DNA from: Rhodospirillales bacterium
Lineage (GTDB): Bacteria; Pseudomonadota; Alphaproteobacteria; UBA828
Direction of reading: 5' to 3'
DNA length: 7,671 nt
Assembly (NCBI GenBank): GCA_026712885.1
Contig: JAPOPO010000499.1
Location: forward strand, 1 to 7,671
Position 1 is the first letter of the stretch; the number at the start of each line of letters is the position of its first letter. This document shows positions 1 through 5,573 of this stretch, piece after piece. The notes beneath the pieces were generated by a model, which saw nothing but the letters and a program-made list of their open reading frames with translations, had not been told where the DNA came from and did not search any database. The position numbers and the translations under genes were made by a program.

Positions 1-386
1 AAGTCCGCGATGTCCACGGCGCGCAGCATCTCCAGCGCGCGCTGGCTGCGCTCCGCCGACGGCACGTTGCGCATGCGTAGGCCGAACTCGACGTTCTGCG
101 CCACGGTCATGTGCGGGAAGAGCGCGAAGTGCTGGAACACCATGGCGGTGTTGCGCTCGTGCGGCTCCAGGTGCGTGCAGTCGCGGCCCGCGATCAGAAT
201 CTGGCCGTCCGTCGGCTCGTCGAAGCCGGAGATCATGCGCAGCGTGGTGGTCTTGCCGCAGCCCGACGGGCCGATGAAGGAAATGTACTCGCCCTGCGCG
301 ATATGGAGCGTCATCTCGTCGACGGCGAGGATATCCCTGCCGAAGCGCTTGGTGACGTTGATCAGATCGACGGCGATGTCACTCAT
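1..386 (-). CDS. ABC transporter ATP-binding protein, PotA-like (partial, N-terminal 128 residues)
   Basis: This is the nucleotide-binding subunit of an ABC importer, which couples ATP hydrolysis in the cytoplasm to solute uptake through a membrane permease. The gene runs off the left edge, so only the first 128 residues are visible. Walker A is GPSGCGKT at residues 39-46. The Q-loop region is MVFQHFALFPHMTV, with the Q-loop glutamine at residue 85. The ABC signature, Walker B and any C-terminal TOBE-type domain lie outside the window. The wording around Walker A and the Q-loop is typical of the spermidine/putrescine (PotA) and Fe3+/sulfate-type importer ATPases, so polyamine or a related amine is the likeliest cargo, but the substrate cannot be fixed from this half. 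The ATG at 386 is preceded by AGGGAG four bases upstream, which supports this start. No permease or binding-protein gene is visible; they would lie to the left. Confidence 0.93.
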   Translation of the reverse strand, partial: MSDIAVDLINVTKRFGRDILAVDEMTLHIAQGEYISFIGPSGCGKTTTLRMISGFDEPTDGQILIAGRDCTHLEPHERNTAMVFQHFALFPHMTVAQNVEFGLRMRNVPSAERSQRALEMLRAVDIAD

Positions 387-673
387 GCCGCTCCCTACCG
401 TCCCCCTGCCTCCCGGCCGCCGCGCGGCCCCGCCTCGTCGGCCCTACCGCAAACTGTTGTTATTATTACGTTCTTGCGCGAGCCAAGATTAAGTCTAACT
501 GTCGCCCGAGCGCGCCGTCAACACGAGCGCGCGCGAGCGTTTGCGGCTGCGCGGCCTCAGCGCGCTGCCGGTCGTCTCGAACGTGGCTTCGCCGGCAGCC
601 CTCAACTAACATTCGAACCGAACCGCCGAACGGTACCGATCACGCCGCGGGCTGAGGGAGAAGGGGTAAGCCA
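387..673. other. Intergenic region between the divergent ABC ATPase gene and the small ORF
   Basis: No convincing gene lies here; the reading frames that cross it are shadows. Two features are visible. Bases 415-429 form a perfect inverted repeat (GGCCGC, 3-base loop, GCGGCC), which would sit in the leader of the minus-strand ABC gene. Bases 454-500 are distinctly A/T-rich for this window. On the minus strand they contain AATAAT (467-462), a five-of-six match to a sigma70 -10 box, but the candidate -35 (TTAATC) is poor and the spacing of about 19 is long. This is a plausible promoter zone for the ABC operon, weakly supported. Confidence 0.4.
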
Positions 674-940
674 ATGGTCGAACTGGTTGCCCACGTCGCA
701 CTGCAGCGCCTGATCGAGGCGGCGGAGGCGGTTGAGGAGAGCCTCATGCCGAACGAGCGCGAGATGCTGCACAGCCTAAGGGCGAAGTATCTCGTTCCCA
801 TCGACGTCGATCCCTTCGACGCGACGGCCCTCGAAGTCATCCTGCGCAACGTCGAGGTGCGCAAAGGATACCGCTTCGATCCGCGCAAGGATGGCGGCCG
901 GGTCATTGATTTGCCGCGCACCGGGGATAAGAAGGCGTGA
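674..940 (+). CDS. Small hypothetical protein (88 aa)
   Basis: I do not recognise this protein. It is 88 residues, soluble and strongly charged, with no signal peptide, membrane segment or cysteine. The first 40 residues look helical and acidic (AEAVEESLMPNEREML), followed by a proline/aspartate-containing stretch (VPIDVDPFDATALEVI) and a basic tail (VRKGYRFDPRKDGGR). A real gene is suggested by a good purine-rich ribosome-binding site, AAGGGG at 661-666, seven bases before the ATG, and by reasonable amino-acid composition. The competing antisense frame (640-1035) has no comparable start signal. It ends 100 bases before the YceI gene and could be the first gene of that run, but no promoter or terminator separates or joins them clearly. 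Function unknown; the reading as a real gene is moderately secure. Confidence 0.65.
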   Translation: MVELVAHVALQRLIEAAEAVEESLMPNEREMLHSLRAKYLVPIDVDPFDATALEVILRNVEVRKGYRFDPRKDGGRVIDLPRTGDKKA

Positions 941-1040
941 GAAACGTTGACCTCGTCGAGCAGGCAGACGCCGGGCCAACGCTCTCCACCGGGGCGGACG
1001 CCTGGAAATTCCAACAAACATCCGAAGGGAAGCATCGAAC

Positions 1041-1616
1041 ATGATCAAACGCACTCTCGGGGCCGCTCTGGTCGCGGCCGGCCTGGCGTTCTCAGGTGCG
1101 GCAGCCCAGGCCGCCGACTACTCGATCGATTCGGCCCACAGCTTCGTTCAGTTCAAGATCTCCCACGTCGGCGTTTCCTGGATGATCGGCACCTTCGAGC
1201 AGGTGTCGGGCAGCTTCACCTACGATTCGGAGGCGGGGCCGGAGGGTCAGTCGATCACGGTCGAGATCGACACGGCCAGCGTCGACACAAACCACGCGGA
1301 ACGCGACAAGCACCTGCGCTCGGCCGACTTCCTGGATGTCGACGAGTTCCCCACGGCGACCTTCGTCAGCACCGGCTACGAGGGCGATGCCGAGGGCGGC
1401 GTGATGACCGGAGACCTGACGCTCCACGGAGTCACCAAGCCGATCGCCATCGCCGTCAAGAGGGTGGGCGAAGGGAAGGACCCTTGGGGCGGCTATCGTG
1501 CCGGCTTCGAAGGCTCGGTCACGATCACCCGGAAGGACTTTGGCATGGGCTACAACCTGGGCCCGGCGTCCGAAACCATGGAGCTCTCCCTCTTCATCGA
1601 GGGCACCCGCAACTAG
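1041..1616 (+). CDS. YceI-family periplasmic lipid/isoprenoid-binding protein
   Basis: YceI-family proteins are small secreted beta-barrel (lipocalin-like) proteins that bind isoprenoid-type lipids; some are induced by base or osmotic stress. The protein is 191 residues, the usual family length. It begins with a classic Sec signal peptide: MIKR, a hydrophobic stretch, then AQA, with likely cleavage after residue 24. The mature part starts with the family pattern YSIDSAHSFVQFKISHVG and continues with GTFEQVSGSF, the HLRSADFLDVDEFPTATF block and GDLTLHGVTKPI, all family hallmarks. The ATG at 1041 follows AAGGGAAG at a normal distance. The cytochrome b561 gene begins 36 bases downstream; in E. 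coli a cytochrome b561 homologue (yceJ) is also adjacent to yceI, which supports a functional link, perhaps through quinone-like lipids. That partnership is inferred, not shown here. Confidence 0.93.
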   Translation: MIKRTLGAALVAAGLAFSGAAAQAADYSIDSAHSFVQFKISHVGVSWMIGTFEQVSGSFTYDSEAGPEGQSITVEIDTASVDTNHAERDKHLRSADFLDVDEFPTATFVSTGYEGDAEGGVMTGDLTLHGVTKPIAIAVKRVGEGKDPWGGYRAGFEGSVTITRKDFGMGYNLGPASETMELSLFIEGTRN

Positions 1617-1652
1617 CGCCTGCGGCGGTTTCGCCTTTCGTCGGGAGAGACC

Positions 1653-2231
1653 ATGTGGAGGAGCGGCAAGGACCACTACGGGCTCGTCGCAATCGGCCTT
1701 CACTGGAGCATCGCCATCGCCTTCACGGGCCTCGTCGGGCTCGGCGCCTGGATGGTGGGGCTCACCTATTACGATCCCTGGTACAACGACTCCCTCGCGC
1801 TCCATAAGGCCGTCGGGATCGTGGTGCTGGCGCTGGCACTGGCCAAGTTCTGCTGGAAGATCGTCGACCGCAAACCCGGATACGGGCCGGAGGTCAGCGC
1901 TTACGAACGCGCCGGCGCCACCGCCATGCACTGGTTTCTGGGCGCGCTCCTGATCGTGCTGCCGGTCACCGGCTACCTGATCTCGACCTCGGAGGGGGCG
2001 GGCATCGACGTGTTCGGGCTCTTCGAGGTGCCCGCGTTCTTCGACGTATCCACCGGTGCCCGTGACCTCGCCATCGATATCCACTACTACTTGGCCTACG
2101 GTGGTATCGCGCTCGTCGGCATTCACGCCATCGCGGCCCTCAAGCACACCTTCGTCGACAAGGGATCGACGCTGATCCGCATGCTGATCCCGCGCCCGCG
2201 TTCGGAGCCTGGCGATCGGTCCATGAAGTAG
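1653..2231 (+). CDS. Cytochrome b561 family protein
   Basis: This is a 192-residue integral inner-membrane di-heme b-type cytochrome of the bacterial b561 (CybB/YceJ) family, which passes electrons between the quinone pool and other acceptors. Four hydrophobic helices are visible at about residues 11-37, 48-70, 92-112 and 142-163. Histidines that could ligate heme lie at the expected places: H17 (GLHW), H51 (ALHKAVG), H93 (MHWFL), H144 (DIHYYLAYG) and H158 (GIHAIAALKH). The N-terminal DHYGLVAIGLHW and the LHKAVGI segment are typical family motifs. The C-terminal tail is short, basic and cytoplasmic in style. The ATG at 1653 has GGGAGAG just upstream. It lies 36 bases after the YceI gene and 30 bases before the carbonic anhydrase gene, with no terminator visible between them, so co-transcription is likely. 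Confidence 0.92.
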   Translation: MWRSGKDHYGLVAIGLHWSIAIAFTGLVGLGAWMVGLTYYDPWYNDSLALHKAVGIVVLALALAKFCWKIVDRKPGYGPEVSAYERAGATAMHWFLGALLIVLPVTGYLISTSEGAGIDVFGLFEVPAFFDVSTGARDLAIDIHYYLAYGGIALVGIHAIAALKHTFVDKGSTLIRMLIPRPRSEPGDRSMK

Positions 2232-2261
2232 ACGCGTTTTGACAGAAGTGGCCCGATCCCG

Positions 2262-2900
2262 ATGACCGAGTTTCCGAGAACGCTTCTCGATGGCTATCGT
2301 TCGTTCAAGAACGACCGCTATGTCCGGGAGCATGCCCGCTACCGCGCGCTCGCCGAGGACGGGCAGAAACCCGAGGTCATGGTTATCGCTTGCTGCGATT
2401 CCCGGGCGGCGCCGGAGACCATCTTTGACGCTTCGCCGGGCGAGATTTTCGTCGTCCGCAATGTCGCCAATCTGGTACCGCCCTATGAGCCGACCGGCGC
2501 CCATCACGGCACCTCGGCTGCGCTGGAGTTCGCCGTCCAGAGTCTGAGGGTCCAGCACATCGTGGTGCTCGGCCACGGGCGCTGCGGCGGCATTCGGGCG
2601 GTCCTGCATCCGGCGGCGGAGCCGCTCTCTCCCGGCGACTTCATCGGCAAGTGGATGAAGCTGCTCGGGCCCGCCACCGACGAAATAGAGGCCGCCGGCC
2701 CGTTGTCGGATGCCGAGCGGCAGACCGCTCTCGAGCGGGCCTCCATTCGTCATTCGATCGCGAACCTGCGGACCTTTCCCTGCGTCTCAATCCTGGAGGA
2801 TCGCGGCCGGCTCAGGCTGCACGGCGCCTGGTTCGACATCGCCCACGGCGAGCTCTGGACGATGAACCCGGCCACGGGAGACTTCTCCAAGGCGGCGTGA
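2262..2900 (+). CDS. Beta-class carbonic anhydrase
   Basis: This zinc enzyme interconverts CO2 and bicarbonate in the cytoplasm, supplying bicarbonate for carboxylations and helping pH balance. At 212 residues it is the usual size for bacterial beta-carbonic anhydrases. The metal site is complete: CxDSR with C44, D46 and R48 (in ACCDSR), followed by H105 and C108 in GHGRCGG. The VRNVAN motif (residues 65-70) and the HHGTSAALEFAV helix are also present, as is the C-terminal LHGAWFDIAHGEL strand typical of the family. There is no signal peptide. The ribosome-binding site is weak (AGAAGTGG about 10 bases upstream), which fits translation in an operon with the b561 gene 30 bases upstream. A possible terminator hairpin follows at 2908-2929. 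Confidence 0.95.
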   Translation: MTEFPRTLLDGYRSFKNDRYVREHARYRALAEDGQKPEVMVIACCDSRAAPETIFDASPGEIFVVRNVANLVPPYEPTGAHHGTSAALEFAVQSLRVQHIVVLGHGRCGGIRAVLHPAAEPLSPGDFIGKWMKLLGPATDEIEAAGPLSDAERQTALERASIRHSIANLRTFPCVSILEDRGRLRLHGAWFDIAHGELWTMNPATGDFSKAA

Positions 2901-3079
2901 GGGGAGGGGACGGGCGAGGGAGCCCGTTCGACATTTCGCGCTCGAAGACGTCGACGCGGCGCGCAACGGTAAGCGTGGCGACCGGATCCCGTATCGTTCC
3001 GGCCGTCCGTCGGGGCGACGCTCCCTGTAACGTTCGGCGGCGCGACCTGCCGCGGCGGGCCGCGCGCCGATAGCCAGCC
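2901..3079. other. Intergenic spacer between convergent carbonic anhydrase and cold-shock genes
   Basis: No gene is supported in this 179-base spacer. Besides the hairpin at 2908-2929, it contains a G/C-rich inverted repeat at 3051-3064 (CGCGGC, GG, GCCGCG) placed just downstream of the minus-strand cold-shock gene. It could serve as that gene's transcript end, but there is no T-run on either strand. Confidence 0.35.
2908..2929 (+). terminator. Possible hairpin terminator after the carbonic anhydrase gene
   Basis: An 8-bp stem pairs GGACGGGC (2908-2915) with GCCCGTTC (2922-2929), with one G-T wobble and a six-base loop. It starts 8 bases after the carbonic anhydrase stop. It lacks a true T-run afterwards (only TTCGACATTT nearby), so it may be a weak or Rho-assisted end, or simply a transcript-stabilising stem. 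Confidence 0.45.
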
Positions 3080-3628
3080 TCAGATCAGCTCGATGCTGGT
3101 CGCCTGTGGCCCGCGCGGGCCTTGGGTGATCTCCAGCCGCACGCGCTGCTGAGGCTCCAAATCGTCGAGGCCGGAGCGGGCGAGGACTTTGGCATGGATG
3201 AACACGTCCTGCCCGCCGCTGTCCGGCGTGACGAAGCCGTAGCTCTTGCCGACGTTATAGAACTTGACCGTACCTTCGATTTCCTCGGTCGGGCCCATCG
3301 GCTCGTTGTAGCGCCGGGCCTGATAGCCTCCGGGGTCGGGGCGGCGCGGTCGGTCGCCCCGCGGCGGCATAACGGTCGCGGTCGAGGTGTCGACGTTATG
3401 GATCTGCGAGACCTGCGGACCCTTTTGCCCTTGCACGATTTCGCAGGTGACGGTGGCCCCCTGGGGCAGCGAATCGTATCCCGCCCGCTCGACCGCAGAG
3501 ACATGACAGAAGACGTCTGGCGAGCCGTCGTCAGGTACGAGGAAGCCGAATCCCTTGGTCGGGTTGAACCACTTGACCTGGGCCGTAATCGAATCGCCTT
3601 CGGGAGGCGGCGAACTGATGTCAGACAT
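3080..3628 (-). CDS. Cold-shock protein with two cold-shock domains
   Basis: This is a 182-residue single-stranded nucleic-acid-binding protein, probably an RNA chaperone. It carries two cold-shock domains instead of the usual one. Domain 1 spans about residues 13-77, with RNP1 KGFGFLVP (25-32) and RNP2 VFCHVS (39-44). Domain 2 spans about 117-181, with RNP1 KSYGFVTP (128-135) and RNP2 VFIHAKVL (142-149). They are joined by a basic, proline/arginine-rich linker of about 38 residues (PPRGDRPRRPDPGGYQARR). In domain 2 the first aromatic of RNP1 is replaced (KSYGF against KGFGF), so the two domains may bind differently. Tandem-domain Csps are common in alphaproteobacteria. I chose the ATG at 3628 because it starts 12 residues before domain 1. 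The frame stays open upstream, with another ATG at 3724 that would add 32 charged residues. Neither start has a strong ribosome-binding site. Confidence 0.9.
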   Translation of the reverse strand: MSDISSPPPEGDSITAQVKWFNPTKGFGFLVPDDGSPDVFCHVSAVERAGYDSLPQGATVTCEIVQGQKGPQVSQIHNVDTSTATVMPPRGDRPRRPDPGGYQARRYNEPMGPTEEIEGTVKFYNVGKSYGFVTPDSGGQDVFIHAKVLARSGLDDLEPQQRVRLEITQGPRGPQATSIELI

Positions 3629-3866
3629 GATGGACCAACTTATTTTCTGTGAGACGGGCGCTTCGGCGGGTTCTCCCGCTTCGTTTGGTTCACCATCATA
3701 GCGGCTTCCGCGCCGCCTCCCCATCCCATTCTGCGCTTTCCGCACGATCCGGTGTGAATTTCTTCGAAAGTGCTCACGTGTCCAAGGCGCGAGACATTGA
3801 CGGCAAGGGCCGCACCGCCTTACCGTCCGCGACAGATCACGCAACGCCGCCGGGGAGGCTGCAGCC
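3629..3866. promoter_or_regulatory. Divergent intergenic region: cold-shock leader and transaminase upstream region
   Basis: These 238 bases separate the divergent cold-shock (minus) and aminotransferase (plus) genes and must hold both promoters unless one gene is read from further away. On the minus strand TATGAT (3700-3695) is a five-of-six -10 match, but its -35 is poor. Downstream of it, in the presumed cold-shock leader, lies a perfect small hairpin GCGGG-AGAA-CCCGC (3679-3666), followed by an A-rich stretch (ACAGAAAATAAG) before the start codon. On the plus strand TTGACG (3797-3802) resembles a -35, but the -10 at 17-base spacing (TTACCG) is poor. No gene is called here. Confidence 0.35.
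3852..3858 (+). promoter_or_regulatory. Ribosome-binding site of the aminotransferase gene
   Basis: GGGGAGG lies eight bases before the ATG at 3867. It fixes this start against other ATG codons in overlapping frames. Confidence 0.75.
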
Positions 3867-4799
3867 ATGTCAGAATCGAAGGGAATCGCCTATTGCCAGG
3901 GACAATTCATGCCGATCGAGGAGGCGTCTATACCCATCCTCGACCCGGCCTTCCACAAGAGCGACGTGGTGTTCGACGCGGTCACGGTGTGTGACAACGC
4001 ATTCTTCCGCCTCGACGATCATATGGACCGCTTCTATGCCTCGTGCGAGCACGTCCGGCTTACGCCGCCCATGCCAGACGCGCAGATCAGGAGCATCATG
4101 GCGCAATGCGTTCATCGCGCCGGCCTCTCCGATTCAATTGTCTACATGCTCTGCACCCGCGGCCGCTACGCCGGAGGCGCCGCCTTTGGTGACCCGCGCA
4201 CCGCCGAGAACGAGCTGATCGCCTATGCGGTGCCGTTTTATACGATCGTCGCCGAGCCAAAGATGAAGTCGGGGGCGCATCTCTGGATCGCCCAGACACG
4301 CCGCGCGCCGGATGCTGCCATCAACCAGCGCTGCAAGAACTTCAACCGGATGGACCTCACCGCCGCCCACTTCGAGGCGCTCGACGCCGGCGCGGACCAG
4401 CCCGTGCTTCTTTCCACCGACGGCTATCTGACCGAAGGCCCCGGCTTCAACGTCTGGATCATCCGGGACGGCAAGGCGCTCACCCCCGGCGACAACCTGC
4501 TGGAGGGGATCACCCGCAAGACCGTGTTCGATCTCTGCCAGGACATCGGCCTCGAGGCCGTGGCGACCGATCTCCGGCCCGAAGAACTGGAGAGCGCCGG
4601 CGAGGCCTTCATCTCGTCGTCCGCCGGCGGGGTCGTTCCGGTCGTCCGGGTCAACGACAAGCCCATCGGCAATGGTGCGCCCGGCATCACCACCGGCCGG
4701 CTCTCCGACCTATACTGGGCGAAGCGCGCCGACGGCTGGCACTCGACGCCGGTGGCGGACCTGCTGGAGCCCGAAGAGGAGCAGGCGGCGAGCGCTTAG
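3867..4799 (+). CDS. Fold-type IV PLP aminotransferase, (R)-amine transaminase-like / BCAT family
   Basis: This cytoplasmic PLP enzyme moves an amino group between an amine or amino acid and a 2-oxo acid. It is 310 residues, a normal family length. The expected landmarks are present: catalytic Lys157 in RCKNFNRMD, Glu190 in LTEGPGFNVW (contacts the PLP ring nitrogen), the phosphate-binding EGITRKTV (213-220), and SSAGGVVPV (251-259). The N-terminal active-site segment is HKSDVVFDAV, followed by AFFRLDDHMDRF. From memory this matches (R)-selective amine transaminases such as the Aspergillus terreus enzyme (HSD..YD.. then FFRLDDH), rather than the YGDGVFEG pattern of true branched-chain aminotransferases. 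So the natural substrate is probably not a branched-chain amino acid; D-amino acid or (R)-amine chemistry is possible. A branched-chain or D-amino-acid aminotransferase label would be the conservative alternative. Its stop overlaps the convergent gene at 4796-4799. Confidence 0.9.
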   Translation: MSESKGIAYCQGQFMPIEEASIPILDPAFHKSDVVFDAVTVCDNAFFRLDDHMDRFYASCEHVRLTPPMPDAQIRSIMAQCVHRAGLSDSIVYMLCTRGRYAGGAAFGDPRTAENELIAYAVPFYTIVAEPKMKSGAHLWIAQTRRAPDAAINQRCKNFNRMDLTAAHFEALDAGADQPVLLSTDGYLTEGPGFNVWIIRDGKALTPGDNLLEGITRKTVFDLCQDIGLEAVATDLRPEELESAGEAFISSSAGGVVPVVRVNDKPIGNGAPGITTGRLSDLYWAKRADGWHSTPVADLLEPEEEQAASA

Positions 4800-5554
4800 G
4801 GCCGGGCACCAAGGCGCTCCAGCGAAGCCGGCGCGACGGAGAAAATCTCGCCCCAGCCGGCGATGCGGCTCGGGTCGGCGCCCGCGAGCGCGAGCGTGCC
4901 CCACAATGCCGCCGCCACACTGTCGTAGACCGGGCGGCCGGCTTCCGCCTCCAACGCCTGCGCGTGGGGAGCCCCCATCAGGTTCGTGCAGACGGCGGCA
5001 ATCGCCTCAGGCTCAGCGCCCGTCACGGAGCGGATCATTCCTTCGGTTGTTGCCGGCGGGATAGATGCGTAGCCGAAGGTATCGGCGCTATCGAGGTGGC
5101 GCTCGGCCACGCAGTCGAAACCCTCGCGCCGATAGGTGTCGATGATCGCCTCCTGCAGCACGTCCTCGAACGGCGTGACCAGGGCGAAGCGCTTGACTCC
5201 CCGGCTGCGGAAGAGCTCGGCCAGCGCCAGCGTCGCGCTCGTCGCCGGAATGCCGGTCTCGCGCGCGATTGATTGGCAGAGCCGGCGGTCGAAGTCCGGG
5301 CCGAGCCAGCTGCCTGCCGTTCCGTTCCAGCAGATCGCGTGGACGCGCGCGTCGGCCAGCATGCGCGCAGCAGCGAGCATCGGCTCGTCGGCGAACTGGG
5401 CCGCCGAGTCCTCGCCAAGCGAGATCTGAGTCACCCGCACCCGGCTGAAGTGCGCGGTCACGTCGGGCAGGTCCGCGAGCAGAGCGTAGGTCACGGGTTC
5501 CAGCACCGTGTTGAGCGACGGCGTGATCATGCCTATGCGCGTTTGACTCGGCAT
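4796..5554 (-). CDS. Asp/Glu racemase superfamily enzyme, arylmalonate decarboxylase / maleate isomerase-like
   Basis: This is a 252-residue cytoplasmic enzyme of the Asp/Glu/hydantoin racemase superfamily, which acts at a carbon next to a carboxylate through one or two catalytic cysteines. The N-terminus RIGMITPSLNT and the GVKRFALVTPF, GRPVYDSVAAALWG and GWGEIF segments match the maleate isomerase and arylmalonate decarboxylase (AMDase) branch. The second-half catalytic cysteine is C189 (AVCTNLMGAP). The first-half position is Gly78 in CWNGTAGSW, aligning with Gly74 of AMDase (MGTSLSF) instead of the first Cys of racemases and maleate isomerase. This points to a one-cysteine, decarboxylase-like mechanism. 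Two oxyanion-site positions also differ from AMDase (Ala80 for Ser, Phe129 for Tyr). It is the last gene of the amidase/GGT-like operon, with a strong GGAGGAG site and a 19-base gap. The substrate is unknown. The alignment was made by eye from remembered sequences. Confidence 0.85.
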   Translation of the reverse strand: MPSQTRIGMITPSLNTVLEPVTYALLADLPDVTAHFSRVRVTQISLGEDSAAQFADEPMLAAARMLADARVHAICWNGTAGSWLGPDFDRRLCQSIARETGIPATSATLALAELFRSRGVKRFALVTPFEDVLQEAIIDTYRREGFDCVAERHLDSADTFGYASIPPATTEGMIRSVTGAEPEAIAAVCTNLMGAPHAQALEAEAGRPVYDSVAAALWGTLALAGADPSRIAGWGEIFSVAPASLERLGARP

Positions 5555-5557
5555 GGG

Positions 5558-5564
5558 CTCCTCC
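5558..5564 (-). promoter_or_regulatory. Ribosome-binding site of the racemase/AMDase-like gene
   Basis: GGAGGAG on the minus strand ends three bases before the ATG at 5554 (five from the GGAGG core). It sits in the 19-base gap after the GGT-like gene, which supports the start and translation from a shared transcript. Confidence 0.75.
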
Positions 5565-5573
5565 GTTCCGGCG

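Noticed and set aside
415..429. GGCCGC/GCGGCC inverted repeat as a terminator or operator
   Set aside because: Short G/C palindromes are common at this composition and there is no T-run. It is mentioned only in the intergenic description.
947..975. TTGACC at 947-952 as a -35 box for the YceI gene
   Set aside because: The correctly spaced -10 position is GCCGGG, which is not a promoter element.
1092..2753. A 553-codon open frame on the minus strand
   Set aside because: It lies opposite the YceI, cytochrome b561 and carbonic anhydrase genes, all with clear family motifs. Its product is Arg/Gly/Asp-rich with no recognisable domain, as expected for an antisense shadow in G+C-rich DNA.
3797..3825. 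Sigma70-like promoter (TTGACG, 17 bases, TTACCG) for the aminotransferase
   Set aside because: The -35 is good but the -10 matches the consensus at only two positions, so I do not call it as a separate feature.
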